From Flavobacterium cheniae (GTDB lineage Bacteria > Bacteroidota > Bacteroidia > Flavobacteriales > Flavobacteriaceae), in the NCBI RefSeq assembly GCF_004363695.1, contig NZ_SNZC01000001.1, positions 804,431 to 868,430 of the forward strand: DNA of 64,000 bases. The letters run 5' to 3'. Position 1 is the stretch's first letter. Every line of letters begins with the position of its first letter. The notes beneath the pieces are model-generated. The model saw only the letters and a program-made list of their open reading frames with translations, had not been told where the DNA came from and did not search any database. Position numbers and translations under genes: made by a program. Positions 39,128 to 48,249 of the stretch are shown in pieces.

Positions 39128-39948
39128 CGTTTTTTACTTAAAATTTCAATTTCGACTCTTCGATTTGCTGCTGCTTGTTCAGGCGTTGCTTCGGGAATAG
39201 GATGTATGGGTTGTGAAACTCCAAACCCTTTTGTTTTTACACGATATTCCTGAATACCATTATAAACGAGAAAACGTTTAATTTGTTTTGCTCTATCGGT
39301 AGACAAATTTCGATAATCTTTATCAATACAACAAATGTGACCTTGAATTTCGATTATTAACTCAGGATTATTTTGCATTACAAACAACAAATCGTACAAC
39401 GTTCCTTGTGATTCGGGCATGGTTGCGAAGGTATTTTGGTAGAAATTGATGTTTTTCAATGTGATTTTCGTCCCCACTTTTGCCAACTTTACTTTTTCAG
39501 CTAATGGCGCATCATCTGGAATTATTACTTCTGGCTCAACTTCTTTGATTCCCAAAACTTCATCTTCCTTATCTAAATCTTTTTCCAATAAATAATGAAT
39601 GATGGCTTTTCTGTTTTCGGCTTTGCTTGTAGAAGTTGCTCCTTTTTCGCCAAGAGAAATACTTTTAAAATCGGGTCTGATGTTTATCTTTCCTTTAATT
39701 TGGTTAAAAACATGACTTACTCGCTTTTGAGATAAAGTGTCATTAAAACCAGTACTTCCTACTTCATCAGTTGAACCTGTAATGGATAAAATTTTTGACG
39801 TTGTATTTTCTGAAATCCATTTCTGAAGTTTAGCTGCTTCAACTTTGTTTAATTCGAACTTATTATTGTCAAAATAAAAAACAACTTGTTCCTGAGCAAA
39901 GGTTAGTTGAAACAGAACGAACAATATAACAGAATATAGAAATTTCAT
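39124..39948 (-). CDS. Secreted protein with two OmpA-like domains (copy 1)
   Basis: A 274-residue exported protein (signal 1-18, ending LTFAQ), with no barrel and no lipobox. Two OmpA/MotB-type domains follow: residues 22-125 (VVFYFDNNKFELNKVEAAKL, STDEVGSTGFNDTLSQKRV) and 155-270 (NINFYQNTFATMPES, IIEIQGHICCIDKD, LSTDRAKQIKRFLVYNGI, AAANRRVEIEIL). OmpA-like domains bind peptidoglycan diaminopimelate; Asp and Arg positions for this are present. The paired cysteines in GHICC recur in both neighbouring paralogues and are unusual. It is coupled to the lipoprotein gene downstream. Confidence 0.85.
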   Translation of the reverse strand: MKFLYSVILFVLFQLTFAQEQVVFYFDNNKFELNKVEAAKLQKWISENTTSKILSITGSTDEVGSTGFNDTLSQKRVSHVFNQIKGKINIRPDFKSISLGEKGATSTSKAENRKAIIHYLLEKDLDKEDEVLGIKEVEPEVIIPDDAPLAEKVKLAKVGTKITLKNINFYQNTFATMPESQGTLYDLLFVMQNNPELIIEIQGHICCIDKDYRNLSTDRAKQIKRFLVYNGIQEYRVKTKGFGVSQPIHPIPEATPEQAAANRRVEIEILSKKR

Positions 39949-39993
39949 GAAGTGTAAATTTTAAATGATCAAGGACGAAAAACTATGCCAAAA

Positions 39994-40884
39994 TTAATTC
40001 TCTAAGATAAGAATTTCTACTCTACGATTTTCATTTCTTTCCTTTTCGTTTCTTTCAGGGATTTTATGGATAGGCTGAGTGCTTCCAAAACTTTTGTATA
40101 GCAATCTACTATCATCAATATCATTAGCCACTAAAAAGTTATGAACCGCAATAGCTCTAACTAATGCAATATCTTCTGGATCTTCTCCCAGCTGACAACA
40201 AATATGACCTTGAATTTCGATTTTAACTTTTGGATGCGTAATCATGAATTCTAATAATTCTTCCATTACAGGCAACGATTCGGGAACGAAAATCCCAGAA
40301 CGATCATAGAAATACAAATTATTCATGACCAACTTATCACCCACTTTTGCTGTTGCATATGGATTTTTGTAAAGTCCAACAGGATCAATTAAATCATCTG
40401 TATCTGGAACTTGAATTATTTCTTTCTTTTCAATTACTTCTGGTTCTTTGTTTATGACTTGTCCTGTGTACACTACTGGATCATCATAAACCACTTCTTT
40501 CACCACTACTTTGTTGGGAATAATAATATAAAAAACATCAACCCTTCTATTATGGCGTCTTTCTTTTCTCGTTTGAACACGCTCTCCAAAACCTTTTATT
40601 TTTAAATCTTCGTTAAAGAAAATGGAAGAATTTACTTTTGCTTTTAATTGCTCATGAACCGTATGAATTCGTTTATAAGCTAAAGTATCGTTATAATCAA
40701 AGGTTCCGTACCAATCGCAATACCCATTAATTACCAGAATTTCGCGGTTTTCGTCTTTGTTCAACCAAGTCATAAACAATTCGTTTTGCTTTGGGTTAAA
40801 CGTATCTTGATCAAAATCAAAATAAAAACTCGCCTTTTCTTGTGCTGAAAGTAAGAATCCAAACAGCAGTAATACGTATTTCAT
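39994..40884 (-). CDS. Secreted protein with two OmpA-like domains (copy 2)
   Basis: A 296-residue protein with a short signal (1-14, ending LLSAQ). The first OmpA-like unit (about 17-120) has ASFYFDFDQDTFNPKQNELF and GYCDWYGTFDYNDTLAYKRI. The second (about 175-293) has NNLYFYDRSGIFVPESLPVM, VKIEIQGHICCQ, YKSFGSTQPIHKIPERNEKE and RRVEILIL. It is close in sequence to copy 3, especially in the second domain (FYxRSGIFVPES, GHICCQ, RNENRRVEI), and more distant from copy 1. A variable acidic linker with PVVYTGQ joins the domains. Confidence 0.85.
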   Translation of the reverse strand: MKYVLLLFGFLLSAQEKASFYFDFDQDTFNPKQNELFMTWLNKDENREILVINGYCDWYGTFDYNDTLAYKRIHTVHEQLKAKVNSSIFFNEDLKIKGFGERVQTRKERRHNRRVDVFYIIIPNKVVVKEVVYDDPVVYTGQVINKEPEVIEKKEIIQVPDTDDLIDPVGLYKNPYATAKVGDKLVMNNLYFYDRSGIFVPESLPVMEELLEFMITHPKVKIEIQGHICCQLGEDPEDIALVRAIAVHNFLVANDIDDSRLLYKSFGSTQPIHKIPERNEKERNENRRVEILILEN

Positions 40885-41011
40885 TTGGGGTATTTTAATG
40901 TAACGAATATAAAAAATAAAACGTATTAAAAAAACTTATTATTAAAAAGAACTTTTCAAATTCACATAACAATTTCATTTACAAACACTTAAAAACAAAT
41001 CATTTTATCTA

Positions 41012-41785
41012 TTAATTGGCAACAATTTGAATTTCTACTCTTCTATTTTCATTTCGTTCATCTTCGTTATTTTCGGGAATAATGTGAATGGGTTTTGAAC
41101 TTCCAAAACTTTTATAACTCAATCGGTTTTTATTAATTCCGTTGTTAATCAAATAATTATAAACAGCTAAAGATCTAACTTTGGCTGTATCTTCCACATC
41201 GGTGCCTTTTTGACAACAAATATGACCTTGAATTTCTATTTTCAAATTAGGATTAGCCAACATGATTTTTAATAATTCCTCTAAAATTGGACGCGATTCA
41301 GGAACAAAAATTCCAGAACGATTGTAAAAATGTAAGTTTTTCAACACTAACTTATCGCCTACTTTTGCTGTTGAAACTTGGTGGGATAAATCCTTTTTAT
41401 CGTCTTTTGTATGTGTTTTTTCTATTTGCAATTCTTCATAGAAAATCTCCACTTTTCGATTCAATTTTAAATCGGAATTTTGCTCGAAATTTTCTCCTTT
41501 ACTTTGGATTTCGATTTGCTTTTGGTTGGTAACTTTTTCGATAATATGCGATACAAATTTAGCTCTATTGAACGCCAAAGTATCGTTGTAACCATTTGAT
41601 GCACGATAATCGCAATACCCAATAAGTTTAGTAAATTTTAAATCTCTGTTTTTTAAAAAATTATCTAATCTGTTTAATTCAGAAAGTTGTAATTGGTACG
41701 AATCCGTATCAAAATACACCGTAAACTTGTTTTGCCCAAAAGAAATGGAACTCAGCAATAAAAACAGAAAAAGTATTTTTTTCAT
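41012..41785 (-). CDS. Secreted protein with two OmpA-like domains (copy 3)
   Basis: A 257-residue protein with a signal (1-17, ending ISFGQ). The first OmpA-like unit has FTVYFDTDSYQLQLSELNRL and IGYCDYRASNGYNDTLAFNR. The second has LKNLHFYNRSGIFVPESRPI, LKIEIQGHICCQKGTD, YKSFGSSKPIHIIPENN and NENRRVEIQIV. The linker is short and lysine-rich (KTHTKDDKKDLSHQ). Together with the two genes downstream it forms a tandem array of one family. Each gene has 45-127 bp before it, so separate transcription is possible. Confidence 0.85.
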   Translation of the reverse strand: MKKILFLFLLLSSISFGQNKFTVYFDTDSYQLQLSELNRLDNFLKNRDLKFTKLIGYCDYRASNGYNDTLAFNRAKFVSHIIEKVTNQKQIEIQSKGENFEQNSDLKLNRKVEIFYEELQIEKTHTKDDKKDLSHQVSTAKVGDKLVLKNLHFYNRSGIFVPESRPILEELLKIMLANPNLKIEIQGHICCQKGTDVEDTAKVRSLAVYNYLINNGINKNRLSYKSFGSSKPIHIIPENNEDERNENRRVEIQIVAN

Positions 41786-41953
41786 TAGGTAGGTTTTAGT
41801 TTACCGAAAATAGTAAAAATAGCAGAATTACTGTAGTTTTTGTACACTTTTTTTTTATATTTTTGAGGAAATAATATGATACTCTACTTATCCGAAATTG
41901 TGAAGACAAATATAAGTTTATAAGAAATATTAAATCCAAGTTTTCAAAACTTT

Positions 41954-43192
41954 ATGAAAAACCATTTTTTTACAATACTATTATTTTTAATGTTTTCATC
42001 TTTTTCTTTAGCACAAAATGTTACTGATTTAGAAGAAGAAATATCTATTAGTAATCATGGTAATCGTTTTGAAAAAGTAGCTTATGCAAGAAAATTACTT
42101 TTACAAGATCCTTTTAACGAGAAAGGCATAAATTACATGATTCGTTATTATAATGAAATGAAATATGATTCAATATCAATTTTCCTTACTCAATTTAAAA
42201 ATAAATTTCCAGACAATCCAAAAACTTATATCATTCTTTCCGAATACTGGCCGGCAAAAAAAGATATAAAACAAACACAAATTAATTTTCTTGAAAAGTC
42301 TATTTCAATTGATTCGAAAAATATTGAAGCACATAAATTACTTGCTAAAATATACTACGACGACTTTCAAATACCCTATTGCAAACCAGAACCATATGAA
42401 TCTTTAGGTTTTAACAAAAAAGAGGACTCAATTTTTAAAGCTGAATACGATAAGATTTGGTCTAGGCCTATAAATTCAACCTTTAACAATTCACCTGAAA
42501 AAGCTTATGAATATTTAACAAAACTCTGGAATTTAAACAAATCCGAGCAATCAATATATTATTTTCCAATCAAACAACTTGAATCTTTTTTAAAGATTAA
42601 AAATTCTCAATATCAATTACCCAATAATAGCTTTTTCCCATCTGGTCATTTTATTAAACTAGAAAAGGACTGGCAAAATGATTACTCTAAGAATTACTTG
42701 TTTGAAGCTGAACAATCAGAAAGTACTACTAAATGGATTGGTAAACAACTATTAAGTCTTCAAGAACCTGATTTAATGAATCAAAAACTAAATTCACAAG
42801 ATACTATAATTCGACTTACTTGGCTTAGATCATTTCATAATCCCATAACAATAAAAATCACACGTTCAAATTCTAGAATTATTTTGAATTACGTCATTGG
42901 GAATGGAGCTGGAGGATATGAACCAAAAGGGATTAAGCGAAAAGGAAAAATACGAATAAATGAAAAGGAATGGAATGAAATTCAGAAACTTTTATCCGAT
43001 GCAAATTATTATAATCTAGAAAATGACTTTTATGTTTTAATGACAGATGGTTCAGAATGGATAATAGAAATTAAAACTGAAAACAAATTTTATGCAAAAA
43101 AGCGTAATTGGCCAAATGAAAAATTTTTATCAATATGTAATTATATTTTGGAATTATCTGAAATAAAAATTCCCAAAAAAGAGAGATATTAA
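41954..43192 (+). CDS. Hypothetical secreted protein with TPR-like N-terminal half
   Basis: A 412-residue protein with a Sec signal (1-20, ending FSLAQ). Residues 30-150 contain helical repeat pairs of TPR character (KVAYARKLLLQDPFNEKGIN, FPDNPKTYIILSEYWP, LEKSISIDSKNIEAHKLLAK). The C-terminal half is strand-rich (TIKITRSNSRIILNYVIGNG, EWIIEIKTENKFYAKKRNW) and fits nothing I know. It is a single gene divergent from the OmpA-like array. A TATTTTTG box at 41858-41865 may be its promoter, but the nearest TTG is only 15 bases away. Confidence 0.65.
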   Translation: MKNHFFTILLFLMFSSFSLAQNVTDLEEEISISNHGNRFEKVAYARKLLLQDPFNEKGINYMIRYYNEMKYDSISIFLTQFKNKFPDNPKTYIILSEYWPAKKDIKQTQINFLEKSISIDSKNIEAHKLLAKIYYDDFQIPYCKPEPYESLGFNKKEDSIFKAEYDKIWSRPINSTFNNSPEKAYEYLTKLWNLNKSEQSIYYFPIKQLESFLKIKNSQYQLPNNSFFPSGHFIKLEKDWQNDYSKNYLFEAEQSESTTKWIGKQLLSLQEPDLMNQKLNSQDTIIRLTWLRSFHNPITIKITRSNSRIILNYVIGNGAGGYEPKGIKRKGKIRINEKEWNEIQKLLSDANYYNLENDFYVLMTDGSEWIIEIKTENKFYAKKRNWPNEKFLSICNYILELSEIKIPKKERY

Positions 43193-43337
43193 AATATCAA
43201 CTTAAATAGGAAGCAATAATCTAATAAGCAACAAAAAATACTTATTTTTATTTTTTTATTAAATCTATAACATTTTTTTATGATATTGAATTTATTAATT
43301 CATAATTATAAATATTATATTAAAATCAAAGTTTCAA

Positions 43338-43739
43338 ATGACAAAATTTTTCTTTCTCATTTTACTTTTTTTCTTACTTTCTTGTAAAAGTCATTTTACT
43401 AATAATAACTACAATTTTAAATTAATTAAAATAGAAAAACTAACCAATCATAAATTATTAAGCTACAGCAATAATGTAGATACGTTTATGGTGGTAACAA
43501 AAAACAATATTTCCGAAAATTGTATTGAAAAAAACTTAACAAAGTTTTCTATTCAATCAAATGATAAAATAAACAAATTAATAGATAACGATGAGGAAAT
43601 CTATTTTGAATATTTTACAAAGGTATTAGGAGATGAAAATAAAAAAATTTCAACTTCAACTGGAAATCTAGGAAAAAATAAAAGACGAATCCACTCCTAT
43701 AATTCTCTTCCATATTACTTTGAAAATTGCGATGATTAA
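43338..43739 (+). CDS. Hypothetical lipoprotein
   Basis: A 133-residue protein with a very hydrophobic signal ending LLSCKSH, so Cys17 is the likely lipid site. The mature part is Asn/Lys-rich (FTNNNYNFKLIKIEKLTNHK, NRRIHSYN-type end) and shows no recognised domain. The base composition is more AT-rich than its neighbours. It may belong with the preceding hypothetical gene, but 145 AT-rich bases lie between them. Confidence 0.6.
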   Translation: MTKFFFLILLFFLLSCKSHFTNNNYNFKLIKIEKLTNHKLLSYSNNVDTFMVVTKNNISENCIEKNLTKFSIQSNDKINKLIDNDEEIYFEYFTKVLGDENKKISTSTGNLGKNKRRIHSYNSLPYYFENCDD

Positions 43740-43779
43740 AAACCCTACAACTTAGAATTTTATTCTCAGTCTAAAATGT

Positions 43780-44658
43780 TTAAACATTAACCTCAAGCTT
43801 ATACCCTTTTCCACGAACTACTACAATATTAATATTCGGGTCAAGCTCCAGTTTTTTTCTGAGTTTTGATATGAACATGTCTAAACTGCGTCCTACAATA
43901 ACGCCTTCGTCTTCCCAAATCTCTTTTTGTAGTCGGCTTCTTTCTATTGTTTCGTTAGGCGATGAGGCAAAAATGAGCAATAAACGTGTTTCGGTTGCTG
44001 TTAAATCTATTGTTTTTTCATTACTTTCTAATTGACGCTTTTGCGCATCAAACACAACTGAACCAAAAGTGAATTGTTTGTTAGACAAATCTTTTGGTAA
44101 CTCTTTCTTAGGTTTTAATTTCCAAAAAATGAATCCTATAAATGCCAAAAACACTAAGCCTGCTAAAAAATATTTATAATTTGCTGTAAATACATTAATT
44201 GGTTTAAATTTAACAACAATATTATAACAAGCAATGGGTTGCTTTCTTCCAACACAGGCTACAATATCTTCTTTTTTGTTTTTGGAAATAGCATAACCAT
44301 AAGCTACACTCGAATTTTCACAATTAATTACATTTACAACATAATCCGTTACATGATAATCTTTAGCCAATAAACGCTTGGTGGTATTCACCAAAGAATC
44401 GGTTTGAAAAGCAAATTCTTTCTCAAAACTAATTTGGTATTCATTTTCAGCTATCTTTTTTATTGGAAGCACTCTTGAAGTACTATCACCCGATTGTAAA
44501 AGTATTTCATGTCCTATCCTACGCAGTAAAACTTCTCTTTTAGAAAGATCAAAATCGCTAGTATTATTTACAAAGAAAGCTAATGAAATTAACACTAGTA
44601 ATAACAGTGCAATTATATATTTAGGTTTCCCAGAAAGGCGTTTTTGTCTACTACTCAT
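43780..44658 (-). CDS. Membrane-anchored winged-helix transcriptional regulator
   Basis: A 292-residue one-component regulator. An N-terminal helix (YIIALLLLVLISLAFFV, about 14-30) leads to a periplasmic domain (31-158) with cysteines in VINCENS, IVACVG and IACYN. A second helix (YFLAGLVFLAFIGFIFWKL) then returns the chain to the cytoplasm. The C-terminal OmpR/PhoB winged helix (about 192-292) shows FGSVVFDAQKRQLES, LTATETRLLLIFASSPNETI and VIVGRSLDMFISKLRKKLEL, ending VVVRGKGYKLEV. The DNA-binding domain is C-terminal, the reverse of ToxR/CadC. It is divergent from a secreted-protein gene, with a TTTACAA array between. Confidence 0.88.
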   Translation of the reverse strand: MSSRQKRLSGKPKYIIALLLLVLISLAFFVNNTSDFDLSKREVLLRRIGHEILLQSGDSTSRVLPIKKIAENEYQISFEKEFAFQTDSLVNTTKRLLAKDYHVTDYVVNVINCENSSVAYGYAISKNKKEDIVACVGRKQPIACYNIVVKFKPINVFTANYKYFLAGLVFLAFIGFIFWKLKPKKELPKDLSNKQFTFGSVVFDAQKRQLESNEKTIDLTATETRLLLIFASSPNETIERSRLQKEIWEDEGVIVGRSLDMFISKLRKKLELDPNINIVVVRGKGYKLEVNV

Positions 44659-44673
44659 ATTGTCAATTAATTA

Positions 44674-44701
44674 TTTACAAAGTTTACAATTTTATTTACA
44701 A
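44674..44701. promoter_or_regulatory. Triple TTTACAA array, candidate operator
   Basis: TTTACAA occurs at 44674-44680, 44683-44689 and 44695-44701 in the 100-bp gap between the membrane-anchored regulator and its divergent neighbour. OmpR-type winged helices bind direct repeats roughly one helical turn apart, so this is the natural candidate site. Confidence 0.45.
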
Positions 44702-44758
44702 TCCCAATCGCTCTAACAAAAAATTATGAATGTAAATTCGTGTAATCAATTTAAAAAA

Positions 44759-45346
44759 ATGAAACTTATGAAAAAAACAATTTATGTTCTAATCTTATCG
44801 CTGGTTGTGATAAGTGGATTTGTATTTAGCTTCTCTTCTTTTGCAAACAACTCGAAAGCAAAGACTGAAATTAAAAAAGAAACGAAACCTGTTAAAAGAA
44901 CTTTATCTAGTGCTGAAAAGAAATCTATGTTGGAGCAACGAAAAAAATGGGAAGCTTCACCAGATGGAATAAAATTTAATGACTGGAAAAACTCGCCCGA
45001 AGGTAAAAAAGTACAAGCTAGCTATGAGAAAATAAAAAACGAAATAAATGCTTTTGATAAAATGGAAGCCATTGTAACATCAGTTACTTTTCAATTTCCA
45101 ACTACAAACCCATTAAGTCCAAAATGGTTAGTTGTTAAGATTAATTGCGAAGATTACATGATGCAATTTATTCCTGAGGATTTTGAGAAATTTAAAAACT
45201 TAAACGTTAACGACAAAATAATTATTAAAAGTAGAAGCGCTGGTTTTTCAAATAATCATCCTTATTTGATATTATCAAGCGACTATATTGAACACAACGA
45301 CAAAGTTCTTTTTGAACGTGATTTAAGTAAAAATGATGGTTGTTAA
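44759..45346 (+). CDS. Hypothetical secreted protein, likely target of the divergent regulator
   Basis: I choose the ATG at 44759 (MKLMKKTIYVLIL), giving 195 residues. The ATG at 44726 adds eleven polar residues in front of the signal and 44768 is a further option. A signal or anchor helix (about 5-22) ends FSSFANN. Residues 25-90 are highly charged and helical (KKETKPVKRTLSSAEKKSML, WEASPDGIKFNDWKNSPEGK). A strand-rich part follows (MEAIVTSVTFQFPT, YMMQFIPEDFEKFKNLNVND). No family recognised. Divergent placement from a one-component regulator suggests that it is regulated by it. Confidence 0.68.
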   Translation: MKLMKKTIYVLILSLVVISGFVFSFSSFANNSKAKTEIKKETKPVKRTLSSAEKKSMLEQRKKWEASPDGIKFNDWKNSPEGKKVQASYEKIKNEINAFDKMEAIVTSVTFQFPTTNPLSPKWLVVKINCEDYMMQFIPEDFEKFKNLNVNDKIIIKSRSAGFSNNHPYLILSSDYIEHNDKVLFERDLSKNDGC

Positions 45347-45426
45347 TAATTTAAACTCATGATAGTATTCTTTAATTTAAGAATGTTTTGCTTCTAATCT
45401 TTTAGGTATATTTGTATATAACTAAG

Positions 45427-45951
45427 ATGAAAAAACTTCTAAATAAATTGAATACAGAAATAACTCATAAAATATCTATTCTTGATAAATTTACATCAAT
45501 ATTAATTTTTTTCGGATTAATATTAGGTATAGGATTAAAAATAGAAATTGATGACTTAAATTATAATAAAAATAATCAAAATTTAATAATTATAGTAATT
45601 TTTACACTATTTATCATTTTATTTATTTTTAGTTGTATTAGGATTTTTGACGACAAGCCCATACTAAAAATCAATGAAAATGGTGTTTTTTACAGAAGTA
45701 GTTTTTTACCATTTTTACCATTAAGTCAACTAGAATGGAATGAAATAGACTTTGTTGAATTAAAAATAGTAAGGTATTCAAAACATTCAAGAGGAAAAGG
45801 ATTATTAATATATAAAAAAAATAGCTTAACTCCAAAAACGATACATTTAGAAGATTTAGATTATCCTGAAAATGTAGTCTTGAATATCTTTAAAAAACAT
45901 TCAAATTTTTTAAATTCAATTAACAAAACCGAAATAAAAAACCAGCATTAA
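45427..45951 (+). CDS. Hypothetical membrane protein (PH-domain-like)
   Basis: A 174-residue protein starting MKKLLNKLNTEITHKISILD. The ATG at 45412 lies inside a TATATTTG box (45407-45414) that fits the -7 consensus, so I prefer the ATG at 45427. Two membrane helices (FTSILIFFGLILGIGLKIEI and LIIIVIFTLFIILFIFSCIR) are followed by a cytoplasmic domain (ILKINENGVFYRSSFLPFLP, LEWNEIDFVELKIVRYS). That layout resembles bacterial STM3941/PH-like proteins. The resemblance is weak. Function unknown. Confidence 0.6.
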   Translation: MKKLLNKLNTEITHKISILDKFTSILIFFGLILGIGLKIEIDDLNYNKNNQNLIIIVIFTLFIILFIFSCIRIFDDKPILKINENGVFYRSSFLPFLPLSQLEWNEIDFVELKIVRYSKHSRGKGLLIYKKNSLTPKTIHLEDLDYPENVVLNIFKKHSNFLNSINKTEIKNQH

Positions 45952-45984
45952 TAAATTCGATAGTATAGAATTATTTATTAAATA

Positions 45985-46011
45985 AAAAATCCCAATCTTT
46001 CGATTGGGATT
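45985..46011 (-). terminator. Intrinsic terminator of glnN
   Basis: On the minus strand AATCCCAATC-GAAA-GATTGGGATT forms a perfect ten-bp stem followed by a T-run. It lies about 12 bp past the glnN stop and can also serve the convergent gene. Confidence 0.88.
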
Positions 46012-46022
46012 CCTATTTCTAA

Positions 46023-48209
46023 TTACTTCGTAAATAACAATTCTCTGTATTTTGTTAATGTCCAAAGTTCGTCGTCTACTAACAATTCTAATTTGTCAGC
46101 GTGGTAACGAATTTCTTCGAAGTATGGTTTTACTTTATCGCAATACGCATCTGCCATTTTTTCTGTGCTAGTTAAGGCATTTGCTTTTTTACGTTCTTCG
46201 GTCATTTTTTCTACTTTCGTATTAATGCCTTCGATGTGTTCTGAAATTTCTTTGATTAATGAAATTTGTTCTTTGGCAATTTTCTCAAAGTCTTTTCCAA
46301 AGATTTCTTTCAATCCTTTTACGTTTTCAATCAACACATTTTGGTAACGAATAGCCGTTGGAACCACATGATTACGAGCAATATCACCTAAAACACGACC
46401 TTCGATTTGGATTTTTTTCACGTATTCTTCCAATTCAATTTCGTAACGCGATTCAACCTCAACATGATTCATTACACCCATTTCACCAAACAATTCAATT
46501 GCTTTTTTAGAAACTTTCGCTTTTAATGCTTTTGGTGTTGTTTTGTGATTGCTTAGGCCACGTTTTTTAGCTTCTTTTTCCCATGCATCGCTATAACCAT
46601 CACCTTCAAAAAGGATAGCTTTTGTTTGCTTAATATATTCTCTCAATACATTAAAAATCGCTTCGTCTTTCTTTAAATCTTTTTTCTCGATTAAAGCATC
46701 AACTTCAATTTTGAAATCTTTTAATTGTTTTGCAACAATCGTATTTAAAGTCGTCATAGAAACTGCACAGTTTGCAGAAGAACCAACGGCTCTAAACTCA
46801 AATTTATTACCAGTGAAAGCAAATGGCGAAGTTCTATTTCTATCCGTATTATCTAATAAAACGTCTGGTAATTTTCCTACTACGTTTAATTTTAAATCTG
46901 TTTTTTCTTCTGGCGATAATTTTCCTTGAGAAACTCCTTCTAATTCCGCTAACACCTTAGTCAATTGTTGTCCGATGAAAACCGAAATAATTGCTGGTGG
47001 CGCTTCGTTAGCTCCCAAACGGTGGTCGTTACTTGCCGAAGCAATTGACGCTCTTAACAATTCTTCATAATCATGAACCGCTTTAATCGTATTAATAAAG
47101 AAAGTCAAAAATTGTAAGTTGCTCATTGGCGTTTTTCCTGGAGACAATAAGTTAATTCCAGTATCAGTAGCTAATGACCAATTGTTATGCTTACCAGAAC
47201 CATTAACTCCTTTGAATGGTTTTTCGTGGAATAATACTTTAAAATCGTGACGTTCAGCCACTTTTTGCATTACATCCATTAATAACGAGTTGTGGTCAAC
47301 CGCTAAATTTGTTTCTTCGAAGATAGGTGCTAACTCAAATTGGTTAGGCGCTACTTCATTGTGACGTGTTTTAACCGGAATTCCTAATAACATACATTGG
47401 TTTTCCAAATCACGCATATACGTTAAAACTCGTGTAGGAATTGAACCAAAATAATGGTCGTCTAATTGTTGCCCTTTTGCCGCAGTGTGACCTAACAACG
47501 TTCTTCCTGTTGCTAATAAATCAGGTCTTGAATTGGCTAAAGCAGTGTCAACTAAGAAATATTCTTGTTCCCAACCTAAAGTTGGTGTTACTCTTTTTAC
47601 ATTTTTATCGAAATATTTTGCTACGTCGATTGCAGCTGAATCGATAGCATGTAATGCTCTTAATAAAGGCGTTTTGTTATCTAAAGCTTCTCCTGTGTAC
47701 GAAACGAAAACTGTTGGAATACATAATGTAGTTCCGAAAATAAACGCTGGTGATGTTGGATCCCAAGCCGTATAACCTCTTGCTTCAAATGTATTACGAA
47801 TTCCTCCATTTGGAAAAGAAGAAGCATCTGGTTCTTGTTGTACTAATTGACTTCCACCAAATTTTTCTACTGGATCACTTCCATCAGGAAATGTTTCGAA
47901 GAAAGCATCGTGCTTTTCCGCAGTGGTTCCAGTTAATGGTTGAAACCAGTGCGTGTAATGAGTTACTCCTTTAGATAATGCCCACTCTTTCATTCCCAAA
48001 GCAATATAATCGGCAATTTTTCGGTCGATTTTTACTCCTTCTGCTGCCGCTTTAACTGCTTTGTAAGCTTCTGATGTTAAAAACTGTCGCATGGCTTTAT
48101 CGCCAAAAACATTACTACCAAAAATAGCTGATTTTCTGTCCAATTCTTCTACATGAACAGGTTTTCTGTCGGTTGCTTTTCTTAAAGCTTGAAAACGAAA
48201 TGTCGACAT
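46023..48209 (-). CDS. glnN: Glutamine synthetase type III
   Basis: A 728-residue enzyme condensing glutamate and ammonia with ATP. Its length marks it as type III (GlnN), the form usual in Bacteroidota. Visible motifs are the N-terminal FGSNVFGDKAMRQFLTSEAY, ALDNKTPLLRALHAID, LGWEQEYFLVD (metal-binding Glu), EVAPNQFELAPIFEETNLAV, GVNGSGKHNNWSLATDTG and LGANEAPPAIISVFIG. I start at 48209 (MSTFRFQALRKATDRKP); the ATG at 48281 would add 24 residues and span the promoter box TATATTTG (48257-48250, minus). Divergent from the DUF1543 gene. Confidence 0.97.
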   Translation of the reverse strand: MSTFRFQALRKATDRKPVHVEELDRKSAIFGSNVFGDKAMRQFLTSEAYKAVKAAAEGVKIDRKIADYIALGMKEWALSKGVTHYTHWFQPLTGTTAEKHDAFFETFPDGSDPVEKFGGSQLVQQEPDASSFPNGGIRNTFEARGYTAWDPTSPAFIFGTTLCIPTVFVSYTGEALDNKTPLLRALHAIDSAAIDVAKYFDKNVKRVTPTLGWEQEYFLVDTALANSRPDLLATGRTLLGHTAAKGQQLDDHYFGSIPTRVLTYMRDLENQCMLLGIPVKTRHNEVAPNQFELAPIFEETNLAVDHNSLLMDVMQKVAERHDFKVLFHEKPFKGVNGSGKHNNWSLATDTGINLLSPGKTPMSNLQFLTFFINTIKAVHDYEELLRASIASASNDHRLGANEAPPAIISVFIGQQLTKVLAELEGVSQGKLSPEEKTDLKLNVVGKLPDVLLDNTDRNRTSPFAFTGNKFEFRAVGSSANCAVSMTTLNTIVAKQLKDFKIEVDALIEKKDLKKDEAIFNVLREYIKQTKAILFEGDGYSDAWEKEAKKRGLSNHKTTPKALKAKVSKKAIELFGEMGVMNHVEVESRYEIELEEYVKKIQIEGRVLGDIARNHVVPTAIRYQNVLIENVKGLKEIFGKDFEKIAKEQISLIKEISEHIEGINTKVEKMTEERKKANALTSTEKMADAYCDKVKPYFEEIRYHADKLELLVDDELWTLTKYRELLFTK

Positions 48210-48249
48210 AAGTTGTGTGTGTTTAAAGTTATACCCTTGAAAAGTTATG

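Noticed and set aside
39124..41785. OmpA-like array as a T9SS substrate or flagellar-type motor system
   Set aside because: No T9SS C-terminal sorting domain and no motor partner genes; the OmpA-like domains alone do not support it.
43776..43789. Palindrome AATGTTTAAACATT at the end of the membrane-anchored regulator gene
   Set aside because: It overlaps the stop codon, has no loop or T-run and is not in a promoter; probably chance in AT-rich DNA.
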